Part shown: positions 11,401-21,363 of the stretch, piece by piece | How positions within the stretch are numbered: position 1 is the stretch's first letter | How the letters are laid out: each line of letters opens with the position of its first letter | Source of the DNA: Septoria linicola | Lineage: Eukaryota > Ascomycota > Dothideomycetes > Mycosphaerellales > Mycosphaerellaceae | Assembly: GCA_024114885.1 (NCBI GenBank) | Contig: CP099419.1 | Coordinates: 3,224,001-3,288,000 of the forward strand | Length of the DNA: 64,000 nucleotides | Direction of reading: 5' to 3' | Program-made: the position numbers and the translations under genes | Notes under the pieces: generated by a model | Seen by the model: only the letters and a program-made list of their open reading frames with translations | Told to the model about the DNA's origin: nothing | Database searches by the model: none

Positions 11401-12416
11401 AGGGAACTGCTGACAAGTACACCGCGCCAGTGGTCGAGAAGACTGAGCAGGAACTCAAGAGAGAAAAGGCACAGAACGCAGCCAGTCAGATGGCCGAAAA
11501 GCTTTCAATGTCGATGATGGAGAGCGAGCTTGACGATGAGCCGCCGACTATCAAGCTTGGTGACGCCTCGGTCGCTGCACCCTTCACCAGCAAGCTCGCC
11601 AACGTTATCGCCATTCCAAACATCATTCGCCAAGGACGATGCACCCTTGTGGCCACAATTCAGATGTACAAGATCTTGGCACTGAATTGCCTCATTAGCG
11701 CGTACAGTCTTAGTGTGCTCTATCTGGATGGTATCAAGTTCGGAGATGGACAAGTAACCATTAGCGGTATGCTCATGAGTGTATGCTTTTTGAGCATTTC
11801 TCGCGCCAAGCCCGTGGAGCAACTCTCCAAAGAGCGACCACAAAACAATATCTGGAACTGGTACATCATTCCATCGGTACTCGCCCAGTTCGCCGTCCAC
11901 ATCACTACCCTGATCTACATCACCAATGTAGTTCATCGCTTTGAGCCACCCAAGGATCGCTCCGAAATTGACCTCGAGGGCGAATTCGAGCCGTCGCTCC
12001 TCAACTCCGCCATCTATCTCCTTCAGCTGATCCAGCAGATCTCCACTTTCGCCATCAACTACCAGGGTCGTCCATTCCGCGAGTCGATCAGAGAGAACAA
12101 GGGCATGTATTGGGGGATCGTCCTTGTCACTTCAGTCGCCTTCAGCTGTGCCACTGAATTCATACCCGAGATCAACGAGAAGCTCAAGCTCACGCCCTTC
12201 ACGACTGGATTCAAGGTGACATTGGTCGCAGTCATGGTCGCGGATTATGTGGGATGCTGGACGTTCGAGAAGATTCTCAAGTCCCTGTTCTCGGACTACA
12301 AGCCCAAGGACATCGCGGTCAGAAGACCAGATCAGTTAGAAAGGGAGCGAAAGAGACTCGCTATAGAGAAGGAGAAAGAAGACCGGAAGAAGGAAGAAGC
12401 CGCTGGGAAACGGTAG
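8499..12416 (+). CDS. spf1: P5A-type ATPase Spf1, ER transmembrane helix dislocase
   Basis: A single-exon gene of 1305 residues. I take the ATG at 8499 because the longer frame opens only with GTG. P5A ATPases (yeast Spf1, human ATP13A1) sit in the ER membrane and extract misinserted transmembrane helices. The sequence shows N-terminal membrane segments (about residues 25-45 and 60-85), the LSGES actuator loop, the P5A signature PPELPMEL in the membrane domain, the phosphorylation site DKTGTLTGED with Asp506, a GDNPLTA loop, the hinge motif GDGTNDVGALK (about residue 866) and a C-terminal transmembrane block. A charged region (about 900-1010) splits the P-domain from the last membrane segments, as in other Spf1 proteins. 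The extreme C-terminus is Lys/Glu-rich. All catalytic motifs are intact. Confidence 0.95.
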   Translation: MTTRPPPLIERAEIKSASLHNARPLLLHAYILPFVFLWPLFFSYYLPQESYDTYINGQEWTFVFAGTIVTLQSLTWLMTFWNVNIRALFTASSVRSVGDASLIKVIPKENAGASEICNIERERTGGKDSVSFLFQKRRFLYDETKGSFAPLTYTIDEEPKPTIGTFQASKGLQKGAEIEKLTQYYGKNLFDIPVPTFTELFKEHAVAPFFVFQIFCVGLWMLDEYWYYSLFTLFMLVVFESTVVWQRQRTLTEFRGMSIKPYAVWVYREKKWVEVQSDALLPGDLVSVGRTKEDSGVACDMLLVEGSAIVNEAMLSGESTPVLKDSIQLRPADARLEPEGLDKNAFLWGGTKVLQVQHGNAATDAPETIPQVASGIPAAPDKGALAFVIKTGFETNQGALVRTMIFSTERIGAGNVEALLFILFLTVFAVVASWYVWTEGVKQDRKRSKLLLDCVLIVTSVVPPELPMELSLAVNTSLAALSKLAIFCTEPFRIPFAGRVDVACFDKTGTLTGEDLVVEGVAGLFLGRQDAKVKTESDGAQSQLTRITDTGLETTLTLATAHALVKLEEGDVVGEPMEKATLQSLGWTLGKNDTLTAKAGTNARGALAGDLVQIKRRFQFSSALKRQSSVATVITSDRQTGKKTKGTFVAVKGAPETIRKMLVEIPPKYEETFKYFSRNGGRVLGLAYKYISTGDEITQKKINDLKRDDVESDLHFAGFLVLQCPLKDDAIKAVRMLNESSHRVVMITGDNPLTALHVAKQVEIVDRDSLILDAPENDDSGKNLVWRSVDDKVNIAVDPNRPLDPEILKTKDLCVTGYGLAKFRDTPQWHSLLRHTWVYARVSPKQKEEILLGLKEQGYTTLMAGDGTNDVGALKQAHIGVALLNGSKGDMDKMAKNFRETKMKEIYEKQKAMMNRFNQPDPPIPAHIAHLYPPGPKNPHYDKAMEREGLVKQKILELKIAAEEEKAEGTADKYTAPVVEKTEQELKREKAQNAASQMAEKLSMSMMESELDDEPPTIKLGDASVAAPFTSKLANVIAIPNIIRQGRCTLVATIQMYKILALNCLISAYSLSVLYLDGIKFGDGQVTISGMLMSVCFLSISRAKPVEQLSKERPQNNIWNWYIIPSVLAQFAVHITTLIYITNVVHRFEPPKDRSEIDLEGEFEPSLLNSAIYLLQLIQQISTFAINYQGRPFRESIRENKGMYWGIVLVTSVAFSCATEFIPEINEKLKLTPFTTGFKVTLVAVMVADYVGCWTFEKILKSLFSDYKPKDIAVRRPDQLERERKRLAIEKEKEDRKKEEAAGKR

Positions 12417-13463
12417 CAGTCTTATCGGTCTTGCTAGCTCCATGATGAGGATAGATGCGTGGATCATTCACGTAGATTATTGACTACAGCTCTGACCTTC
12501 TGAGTCTTTCCCTCATTTCACCTATCGCAGTTCAAGATATGGCCTTCGCTGACTCAATCGAAGCACACGTCCCGCGGAGGCCCTCCGAACATGGCCTTGG
12601 CCTCGGGGTATACTCCTTCATATTTTGGTTCTGCGTTAGCTTCGACGGTTTCTGACCCTATCAGCAGAGTCTCCGGAGCAGACTAGTCCGCAGTATCGGA
12701 GTGGAGCCTTGCGAAACCTTGCTGAATCGGAGCAGTTGCCCTTGAGACTGCTTTACTGTAGTGAGGGGCGTGATGTTCTGACCCGGTAACAGGCCAAATG
12801 ACCACTTTGATGATCTGACAAGAGTCCTGACATGCTACTGATTCTGAGCAGCAGGTAGTCGGCTGCACAGCAGAGGCTTACTTCAAGATAACAGACTGGA
12901 GTGATTCGGCACACTGCAGTTTCCTGCAGCAAGCCGCGACGTCAAAATGAACGAGATAGAAGGCTAGTAATGGCAGGTGGGCAGTCACTCGATGGCAATG
13001 ATCGCCTTTTGGGCACCACAAGCCCTGAACGAAGCGTTCTAGACCCGCAGAGCGCGGCCGTGTTTGAGCACCAGCGACAACTGGCACGAGGTCAATGAAT
13101 GGCCACTACATGGTCCGCGAAACGGCGCTGCACACTAAGCTATATTACAGCCTGTGCAGAAGCACTGGTGGTTCGCCAGATTGAGCCGAGCATGTAATGG
13201 GAAATTCCGCAGTATACCGAATTCGCCGAGACATATAACATGATGCCACTGGGGCTTCACCTCCGACGCCAATGAAAGGCAAGCCTTGCCGCATGGCTTC
13301 TAGCGCTGTGCTTGTGAGACTTTTGTACGAGATCCCGGGTCGCGGTGCTAGCATACAAGAAGGCTGCTAGAGATCCTTCTTGTTTCGGTCAGCAGGATTC
13401 TTCTGAGCATATACACTCCTCTGGAAGCACAGATCATACTTACTGTGTGCCACTATTATCAAG
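12417..13463. other. Intergenic, about 1.05 kb
   Basis: Holds the spf1 3' end and the promoter of the secreted repeat precursor. Only short, low-credibility frames are present and no RNA gene was recognised. Confidence 0.5.
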
Positions 13464-14857
13464 ATGCGATGTAGGTCAGCTCACCACGATTGTAGCACAA
13501 TCGTTCATCTAACATTCGCTTCGCAGACTGTATCGTCTACTCCCTCGCGGCTTCGCTCCTCACCGCCACAGCCATTCCACTGGGCATACCGCTCGGCAAT
13601 GGACGTTTCGCTTACCCGGAAGTGCCCAAATTGACTGAACGTCGTGTGATCTACGAAGGCCCTTACTACGGCAAATTCCCCTCTCTCGACGGAGAACTTG
13701 ACGACCTGCCCATAGCGAACAAAGAGAAGCGCGAAGCTGTCTTCCCTGGAGAATTTGACGATCCGCGTAAGCAAGGATGGAAGTTCTGGCATCTGGATGG
13801 TAAGCAGCGGGTCGGCCTTGGTGTTGGACCGGAGGTGTCTTCGACGATTGATAAGCGAGCGACCGCGGGAGAGTTCAAGAGAGCTGCGGAGCCGTTCTTG
13901 GTCTTTTCAGAGCAGGGGAAGGACAGGATCGAGCCAGAGGGATGTAAAGGCGATGGAGTGGCTTGCTTGAAGGAGAAGAGAGAAGCAGAGGCAGAACCTA
14001 TTGTCAAATTGCCAGGAGAAGACTTCGTGAACCCGGAAGGCTGTGACGACCCGCTGATTTGCGCATCGCTGAAAGAGAGGGATGCTGATGCAGAGCCTAT
14101 TGTGCTATTGCCGGGAATGGAGCCCATCAATCCGGAAGGCTGTGACGACCCGCTGATTTGCGCATCGCTGAAAGAGAGGGATGCTGATGCAGAGCCTATT
14201 GTGCTATTGCCGGGAATGGAGCCCATCAACCCGGAAGGCTGTGATGACCCGCTGATTTGCGCATCGCTGAAAGAGAAGAGGGACGCTGAGGCGATTGTCA
14301 AATTGCCAGGAGAAGACTTCGTGAACCTGGAAGGATGCGACGATCCATTGATTTGTGCTTCGCTGAAGGAGAGAAACGCCCAGCCTGAACCTATCGTGCT
14401 ATTGCCAGGGATGGAACCAATCAATCCGGAAGGCTGTGATGACCCGCTGATTTGCGCATCGCTGAAAGAGAAGAGGGACGCTGAGGCGATTGTCAAATTG
14501 CCAGGAGAAGACTTCGTGAACCCGGAAGGATGCGACGATCCATTGATTTGTGCTTCGCTGAAGGAGAGAAACGCCCAGCCTGAACCTATCGTGCTATTGC
14601 CAGGAATGGAACCGATCAACCCGGAAGGCTGTGACGACCCGCTGATTTGCGCATCGCTGAAAGAGAAGAGGGACGCTGAGGCGATTGTCAAATTGCCAGG
14701 AGAAGACTTCGTGAACCCGGAAGGATGCGACGATCCATTGATTTGTGCTTCGCTGAAGGAGAGAAACGCCCAGCCTGAACCTATCGTGCTATTGCCAGGG
14801 ATGGAACCAATCAATCCGGAAGGCTGTGATGAGCCGTGGTGTGCTTCGTTGAAGTAG
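13464..14857 (+). CDS. Secreted tandem-repeat peptide precursor with Kex2 sites (KEP; pheromone-like or RiPP-like)
   Basis: Exon 1 is only 7 nt (13464-13470). A 56-bp intron (GTAGGT...TTCGCAG with a CTAAC branch site) joins it to exon 2 (13527-14857), giving 445 residues. The splice creates a textbook signal peptide starting MRYCIVYSLAASLL, with likely cleavage after TATA (residue 18). A pro-region follows with four dibasic KR sites and one degenerate repeat. Nine repeats of about 31-34 residues then run to the stop; each contains PIVxLPG or AIVKLPG, a short EDFVN or MEPIN variant and a two-cysteine core GCDDPLICASL. KR occurs only after every second or third repeat (KEKR) and is followed by DAEA or EAEA, like the STE13-trimmed spacers of alpha-factor precursors; other joints read KER. 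The core lacks the usual Trp-Cys frame of filamentous alpha pheromones, and no UstY-like (DUF3328) oxidase lies nearby. Pheromone, RiPP and effector precursor all remain possible. Confidence 0.8.
13982..14857 (+). repeat. Nine coding repeats, with a 195-bp A-B dimer repeated three times
   Basis: Unit boundaries (bp): 13982-14080, 14081-14179, 14180-14281, 14282-14374, 14375-14476, 14477-14569, 14570-14671, 14672-14764 and 14765-14857. Type A units (1, 4, 6, 8) carry KLPGEDFVN; type B units (2, 3, 5, 7, 9) carry LLPGMEPIN. The pairs 4+5, 6+7 and 8+9 repeat with an exact 195-bp period (for example GGACGCTGAG at 14281, 14476 and 14671) and are nearly identical in DNA. The last unit diverges, with CDEPWC replacing CDDPLIC, just before the stop. 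Confidence 0.95.
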
Positions 14858-15141
14858 ATGCACCTCAACTAGTACTCGTGGTTGACCTGTGGGGATAGTG
14901 GTAGTGTGGTAGCATCTGGAGGCTCAATCAGCAGAGCTAGCATTCGTGAGAGCTTGGCGCAAGTGATAGTCCCATAACAAACTATCAGATACTCAGCTCT
15001 TACGCCTTCACAGTGTGATGGTCACCGGCTGGGTAGATGCGCAAATGCTCGTTCAAGATTCGGTAAAGACATCAAGGTGCTCAAGCTTATCTCTACCACA
15101 TGCGTCCTGCCAGCCTCGACTTCATCTGCTCATTGCGCAAA

Positions 15142-15653
15142 CTAAGAGACCTGCTTTTGCTCAGCACCAGAAAATGGCGTGCACCACTCTGGCGCGTTCT
15201 TGCGGTAAATCTCCTGCTGTGGAGCATGCTTTGCATCCTCGGCAAAGTCGTCCACAGTTCCGCCTTTGACGAGGACCACGCCCGGCATTGCTTCAATGTC
15301 TGCGATCATGACTGTCGCGCACTTGCCGCAGTTCTTGTACTTCACTTGCTTGCCAGAGTCGCCAGTCCTCTCGAAGAGAAAGTCCGTTCCGGAGAGCTTC
15401 TTGAACTGGGAGAATGTGAGTTTGAGCGATGCTAAGTATACCACTACAGACACTCACGTTGGCTTCAGGAATGACGATGTTGAAGGAACCATTTGAGCCT
15501 GCTGTCTTGCGGCACGGGACACAGTGGCAAACGGCCTGAGATGTCAGATGCTGCTGTGACTTATGGGATGAGGAAAAGACTTACAACACCGGCCGGCTCG
15601 CCTTCATACTCATACGTCCACTCACCACAAACACAGCTTCCTTTTCCTGGCAT
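15142..15653 (-). CDS. GFA/CENP-V family zinc protein
   Basis: Three exons, 15653-15585, 15535-15458 and 15405-15142, with introns of 49 and 52 bp (GTAAGT and GTGAGT donors), give 136 residues. All seven zinc-binding cysteines of the glutathione-dependent formaldehyde-activating (GFA)/CENP-V fold are visible: C7 and C9, then C26, C28 and C31 in a CHCVPC motif, then C75 and C78 in a CGKC motif. The length is typical of single-domain fungal members. Family members were first linked to the formaldehyde-glutathione adduct, but most fungal copies have no proven substrate, so only the fold is claimed. The three-exon model is needed because the first two cysteine groups lie on separate short exons. 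Confidence 0.85.
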
Positions 15654-16647
15654 TCTGCTTGCTTATACGTCGTAGTTGGGATTGAGAGTGCTGCAGTGTT
15701 TGTCAGCTCAATGTTGACCTGCCTCAATTGTCAAGCTATATATCCTCGTGCTACACGGCAAGTTCAGAACACCATAGGCATCGTTCTCACGGGCCCTGAC
15801 ACGGTATTCATGACAGGAAGCTGCAAGACATACCTTGAGTCCGCAGTACCACGGGTAAAATGTGAGTAAGTCCGGAACAGCTGGTCACGGCAGCAGAAGG
15901 AAAGACAGTATTTATGCTCGGCATCGGTTGTCTACCTTCAACTCAACCCCACCGTGACGTGTGACGATTAGGACTTTGCCGGCTAGTAGCACAAGAACCT
16001 TAGTAGCTATCGCGCTGGAGGTCGTCTGCGATTTGCCTGCGGGGTTCAGAAGGCTCTCAGCGAGACGAAGAGGCTGGCCAGATAGGCGTGAGTGACAAGC
16101 AGAAGCCGTCCCAGATGATCATAGAGGCGCACGTGGGTATTCACGCAGCAGTACTAGTTAATCGTAGTTGATGGTCGAGGGATAAGGAGGTCCGGATGAA
16201 GCATGCGAAATAGTCAAATTCCGGAGCATCGTAACTGCCCAGTGGCGCCTCGGACGATGTTCAAGAATATCGCTTCGTTGCCTTCAAGACCCGATGTCGA
16301 GATGGTGTTAGATGTGCAGAACATGATTTAATACTGGGAGAGATTTCTATCCTTACGAGCACAAAGACCATGATGGCCCCTCGTATGCCGAGTCTTGATG
16401 CAGTGAGGCTGAGGTGCGCGGTTGCCCCGCGTCTGTGGCTGATGGCCGTCGACGTGCCTTGGTTCGCCTCGAGCCTACTTGCTTATTACTCTGCTATTCT
16501 GCACTGCTTGTGCTGCTGCTGCCTTGCTTTTGCAAAGTCACTCCCTAGTCATCAGATCTGAGGGCGAGGCGGAGATCAGGTTAGATAGGTCTTGATCTGT
16601 TCGATTGCTTCTGTGTACGACACGTGTACAACGAGCGCGAGGAAGAA
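15654..16647. other. Intergenic, about 1 kb
   Basis: Lies between the divergent GFA and UIM genes and so contains both promoters. I see no convincing frame, RNA gene or repeat. Confidence 0.5.
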
Positions 16648-18561
16648 ATGGCAGCTCCAGTGGCAAAGGGTAAGCAGCAGGCAGCGACCCGACAGACGCA
16701 CGCGAATACGAATGCTGCATATGATCGACTTTGATCTCGTGCGAGTCGATGTCACTGATCTTGATGTTTCTTGCAACTTACAGCGTTTGACACAACTGAC
16801 ATGACCAACGCTCCAGGCATCATCCTCTCCATCACGCTCATCGCCGGTCTTGCTGGCCTCGCCGCCCAGAATCCGCAGGTGCAAGCATGGCTGGAGGAGC
16901 AACGCAAGAAGATCGCCGAGCTGCTCCGACAGATTGGCGAAGAGCTCGACCCGCAGTCACGACGAGCGGCCGAAGCGTTTGCATTCGAAGGGCGTACTGT
17001 CAGCAATGATGCTGGACTTGCGCGAGAAGCGGAAGGCAGCAAGGAGGCGGCGGCCTTGGCTACGGGCAGGCGACTGTCCAGTCCGAGTACCACTCGTAGG
17101 ATACCCATTCGTGGCCCTTCAGACCCAGACGAGGCAGCAGAGCGCAGACGGAAGGGTCGCGAGTACTTGGCTCAGCGCAATCAAAAGCTGTACGAGTTGC
17201 AGCAGAAGCGCAAGGCTGCAGCGAGGGTCGATGGACTCGAGACCCCTCCCGCACCTACCTTTGACGAGATGGTCGACTCTGAGGGCAATCTGAAGCATTC
17301 AGGCATGCTCGGCGACAAGGACTTACCAGAAGTCCCTAGCAAAGACCCACTACCCGAAGCTGTACATACGGACATGGAACAAGTGGAAAGGCACCTGGCT
17401 CAACCCATTCCGACCTACGAGAGCACAAACGCAGAGTCGAGCGGCTGGTCATGGGGTTCTCGGTATGCTAATCCATTTGGCGACGAGTACGAGTTGGAGC
17501 GGAGTATCACTCCCAAACCCCCTGCTGTTCCGCCAAAGATCCAGCTTGAATCGCAAATGGACAACTCTGAGAACGACTTTCGCGCACCTACGCCGCCAAT
17601 CTCCGTACCAGGAGCATTCGAGACATCGCCGACAGTAGAGCCAACAGAGCAAGTCGACCATTCTGCGTTGAGTTATGAAGAGCAGCTCGCCATTGCACTG
17701 TCGCTATCGGAACAGGACTCACCCGGCTCTCCTGCTCAGGCTAGACGCAACGACGCTGACGCTGGAGACCACGAACTCAATGCTGCCATCGCTGCAAGTC
17801 TCAAAGACATGGACATGGAAGCCACTCACATTATTCCAGAAGATGTTGCCACAACGCCAAAGCTCGGCCCCTCCGACGGCCAGACGCTTGGGAGTCACTC
17901 GAACATAAGCTATCTCAGTGATGCCGGAGCAGTGGAAGCATCTCGTGGGTTGGGCCGCCTATCGTCTTGGCCTGCCATACATCCCGAAGCCCCGCGGAAT
18001 CGTCCCTCGTCTGTGATGTCGGATGAGCTTTACCGCCTAACGCCTAGATTGACCAAAGCACGTTTGACAAGCCATACTGAGCAGCAGAACCATGCTATCT
18101 CTCAGTCACCATCTGGCTCGAGTTTGCCGTTCGATCCTGTTCGCGATGCAGCAGCCGCCATGGACACGAGTTTCTACTCGGCTCACGCTGAGCCATCGCC
18201 TGCTCCCACCTCCGCTACGCTCGATCGCGAGACTCATCTGCTCGTTGATTACAGCGAAGACGCCCCGCAGGAGGGTCAGCGCACTCCAATCTCGCGCGCA
18301 CACTCGTCATTTGGATTCCAGACGGACTCCGATAGCGACACGTTCGCCTCGCTCTCCGCAGCACTGTCACGAACAGCGTCGCGAGCCTCAACTCGCGCGG
18401 AGAGCGAGCGCTCTGGCATTCAAGTCATTGATCTCATGGAAGATAGCGATGTTGACATGTTGTCAGAAGAGGGAGACGGCATCGCGACTCCTGATAGCTG
18501 GTCAGAGGTCGGTAGCCGTGATGGAGACAGTGAGGATGATCGTCCTCAGCAACAACGCTGA
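16648..18561 (+). CDS. Membrane-anchored protein with two ubiquitin-interacting motifs
   Basis: Proposed exons 16648-16669 and 16784-18561 (114-bp intron, GTAAGC...TTACAG) give 599 residues and stay in phase; a simpler alternative starts at the ATG at 16801. A hydrophobic helix at about residues 17-34 is followed by a charged helical stretch. The middle of the protein is low-complexity and Pro/Ser-rich. Two ubiquitin-interacting motifs are visible, each with the acidic start and the A-x3-S core: EEQLAIALSLSE at about residue 304 and ELNAAIAASLKD at about 337. The C-terminal 150 residues are Ser/Asp-rich and probably disordered. UIMs bind mono- or polyubiquitin, so a membrane-tethered ubiquitin receptor or adaptor is the natural inference. 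I do not recognise a named orthologue. Confidence 0.75.
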
Positions 18562-18812
18562 AACGTGAGCTTGTAGACAATCTCTGCAACAGTCTTGATG
18601 GCAATTTAGCGATGTGGTCTGCACCTAAATACATTGCATATACGATAGGACCGCGTGTATTCGTATGCATATGACGTACGAAATGGCCCGGAAGTCTGCA
18701 TGACTGGATGGACGCGGCTGAATAAGCTCGAGCTTAATACTCCTCTGCATGTCTGTTTCCAAATTATTCCACGTCACCAGAGTTCCGTGCTTCTGACGAG
18801 TCTGTCCTTGCA

Positions 18813-19782
18813 ATGCATACACAGAACCGCACGTCTTGGCACACCGAGGCAATCATCATCGAAAGAGTTGTTTTTGATCCTAATGACCCTACCTCTCAGA
18901 AATGGCATGAAACCGATAACGGCCCCATGAAGCAACCACAGGCCCTCGTGTATCGTGGTCCAGCTGCGCTAGAAGGGACGCCTGAAGCAGTCGCTAAGCT
19001 ACTTGAGTCGTGCCCAAGGCATTTCGAAGTTCGATACGCTGGACCAAGTGAAGCCATCAAGATCTCAGCGGAAACGCTGAAGGAAGTGGATCTCTACGCC
19101 CAACCAGGAGGTGAAGGTACATCCCGCCGGCGAGCATGATCCATAACGAGTTCGTCAGTACTGACAACGTGAGTGCGGCCATAGACTTAACCGACGCCTT
19201 TGAAGAAGTGCGGAAGTATGCCAGTGCAATTCGCGACTTCGTCTCTAACGGAGGCCGATATCTCGGATTCTGCCTTGGCGCCTATCTCGCAGGACATACG
19301 CCAGGCTATGGCCTGCTTCCCAAGAAAGCGGACACCGACTCCGAGATCGAGCAGAAAGGCGCGCAGGTCACCAACGATGACGATACTGTCATTCAAGTAG
19401 ACTGGACATGGTCGTCCGGAACCCAAGCAGGTCAAACCACCAAAGACAGATGGATCTATTTTCAAGAAGGTGCGGTGATCCAAGGATTTCGACCTTCTGC
19501 TGATGCCTTCATCCTTGGGCGCTACTCGAAAAGTGGTGGTGTTTCTGCTACGGTGAATAAGTACGGTAATGGTTGGGTGGGTCTTGTAGGGCCGCATCCT
19601 GAAGCTACGCAAGAGTGGTGTAAGTAGTGTCGGGTTGAGTGTGATGGTTGTGTAAGCCGCTGACGAAAGTAGTCGATGGAGAGGAGATCGAGGCTCCGGA
19701 CGGTCTTCAATTCGAGATTGGGTATGATTTGATCGAGGCGACTATGGCTGGTGGGCCTCAGTTGCCGGCTAAGGAGTTGTGA
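18813..19782 (+). CDS. Biotin-protein ligase N-terminal domain (BPL_N) protein
   Basis: Exons 18813-19116, 19185-19619 and 19670-19782 give 283 residues. The 68-bp first intron joins QPGGE to DLTDAFEEV, restoring a conserved BPL_N stretch; the 50-bp second intron (GTAAGT...GAAAG) restores a C-terminal DGLQFEIGYDLI segment. The fold is a class I glutamine-amidotransferase-like domain: ALVYRGPAA at the start of the domain, a GGRYLGFCLGAYLAG nucleophile-elbow-like loop and a GPHPEA motif. In yeast Bpl1 such a domain precedes the biotin ligase catalytic part, which is absent here, so this is a stand-alone domain. Its reaction is unknown. The start could also be a later in-frame Met at about 18927. 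The second intron's acceptor lies very close to the best branch-site candidate, so that junction is the least certain. Confidence 0.7.
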
Positions 19783-20155
19783 ACTCTCGAGAAGAGGGTC
19801 CAGGTACATCTGTTCTATTCGTAGGCATAGAAATGAGGTGTCAGATATATCAAAACGGCACGAGGAACGAATGTGAGAAAAAGGAAAAGTGCAATGACAA
19901 CATCATGATACAACGCAGCATATATTTGATTATCTGGACAGATCACTCGGCTAGTCACATGGATTCTACTCAGCCCCATACCCGCTCCTGCGATCACAGA
20001 GGAGTGCTGACCAGCAGCACATCCTCCGGCCAAAGGAAAGACCACTCGTTCACAAGCTGCTGCTATTTCGGCCGATCCGCGAGGCTATGGACTTCAAGCA
20101 TCTACTCTGTCACATCGAGGCTAGACCTAGAAACGGTCAGTATCAGATCGCACAT
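19783..20155. other. Intergenic between convergent genes
   Basis: 373 bp between the BPL_N gene and the first RING gene, which converge. Nothing recognised. Confidence 0.5.
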
Positions 20156-20803
20156 CTAGTCGTCAATATTAGCACGGCAAGTCGGACAGGTCATCGACGT
20201 TTCCATCCATAAATCAAGATTCTCTGGAGAGAACCAGTGACCACAGCTGAGTTGACTTACCTCCTGACCAACGTCAAGCGGCTCTCGCGAGATCGGACAT
20301 TCAAGGCAGCCGTCGTTGTCGTCGCGATCAGCCTCGATGAGGCGTCGAAACGACAACGTCACGTAGCGAGCTTCCGGTTCGTCTTCGTCAAGTGTGCCGT
20401 CCAGCATTTCGTCGATCATCGCGGGATCGATGGCATTGAGGTCGATGTCCTCAACGTCAGTATCGCTTCCCCGCTCGGATGCTACATCAGAACTGTCAGC
20501 AACAGCCGTTCGCAAAGGAGATGAAGAAGTGGGTTCGGGAGTGGAAGTCGGTGGTACGTGCCCGCGAGCATGTTCAGCTTCGATCATATTGTCCAAGGAC
20601 TCGACCTCACGTTCATACTGGCGACGTTCATCATCAGAAAGGCGATCTCCGTAATCTCGGAAGCATCTTGCGTACTCAAGCTTACAAGCCTCCAGGGCGT
20701 CTAGCAACTGCTGCTGGGAATATTCATTGCTTCCCAGCGATCGGCTGAGGACTATAGCTCGGAGTCTGTCAAAGACGGGCAGATTAGGTTCGAAAGAGTC
20801 CAT
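20156..20803 (-). CDS. Degenerate RING protein, paralogue 1
   Basis: Single-exon, 215 residues from the ATG at 20803 (the longer frame upstream has no ATG). The N-terminal half is helical and the middle is acidic and Ser-rich. The last 50 residues read like a RING finger, with CPIS, then LSCGHWF, then CPTCR. Compared with a canonical RING the second cysteine is Ser (a Cys three residues earlier, in CLEC, might substitute) and the ligands after CGH are missing, so at most one full zinc site looks possible. The neighbouring gene on the same strand has the same architecture, arguing for tandem duplication. By analogy it could be a ubiquitin-system protein, but E3 activity cannot be assumed. Confidence 0.75.
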   Translation of the reverse strand: MDSFEPNLPVFDRLRAIVLSRSLGSNEYSQQQLLDALEACKLEYARCFRDYGDRLSDDERRQYEREVESLDNMIEAEHARGHVPPTSTPEPTSSSPLRTAVADSSDVASERGSDTDVEDIDLNAIDPAMIDEMLDGTLDEDEPEARYVTLSFRRLIEADRDDNDGCLECPISREPLDVGQEVSQLSCGHWFSPENLDLWMETSMTCPTCRANIDD

Positions 20804-21363
20804 GGCTTCGGTTAGGAGAGATTGTTTCTGGTTGCAGTGCTGATTTGAAGAGGAAACAACTTGCAACAGTCAGAGATAACGATGAATATATACGTGATGG
20901 TCGATGCACAAATCCTTTCTCGCATTGTGCTGCAGCACAACAGCATTGTTGTGAGAAGCGCCGGACCGTAGGCACAAAGGGTTTCAAAGAGTTCTGAACA
21001 AGGGCATTGTCTTGTCATTATCTCCTTTGTGCCGGGAGACACAATACGGATACGTCAATCTAGCACCTTCATGTCCTGCTCATGGTGAAGACTGATTGCG
21101 GAATGATCAAGATCAGAATAAGATACACGTGCATCAATCACGAAGAACCATGTGGGAGAAAGAGAACGTGAAAGAGATGCTCGCCAAATAAAGTCTTACA
21201 GTTAGTCTATGCTAACCTCACCTGCGTGGTGTCCACGCTAATCATATCGCTGTGCCGTACGCTGAATTTCAAAACCAAACGCCAGAACGCCAGCAACACC
21301 GCAACGCAATTGCCGACCTCAAATCAACGTCGCCATGTCAAGTCAATAGAACCGACAGCACAA
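20804..21363. other. Spacer between the two RING paralogues
   Basis: 560 bp with the promoter of the first RING gene and the 3' end of the second. No feature recognised. Confidence 0.5.

Noticed and set aside
13464..14857. Naming the repeat gene an alpha mating-pheromone precursor outright
   Set aside because: The precursor layout fits, but the core lacks the Trp-Cys frame and central Gly of known filamentous alpha pheromones and the predicted products are long, so only a pheromone-like description is justified.
13666..14868. 400-codon open frame opposite the repeat precursor
   Set aside because: It is a by-product of the repetitive codon pattern on the plus strand; it has no signal peptide or domain, and the plus strand has the splice sites and signal peptide.
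13464..15653. A dikaritin/ustiloxin-type RiPP cluster
   Set aside because: Neighbouring genes are an ER ATPase and a GFA zinc protein; no DUF3328 oxidase, tyrosinase or transporter is close by.
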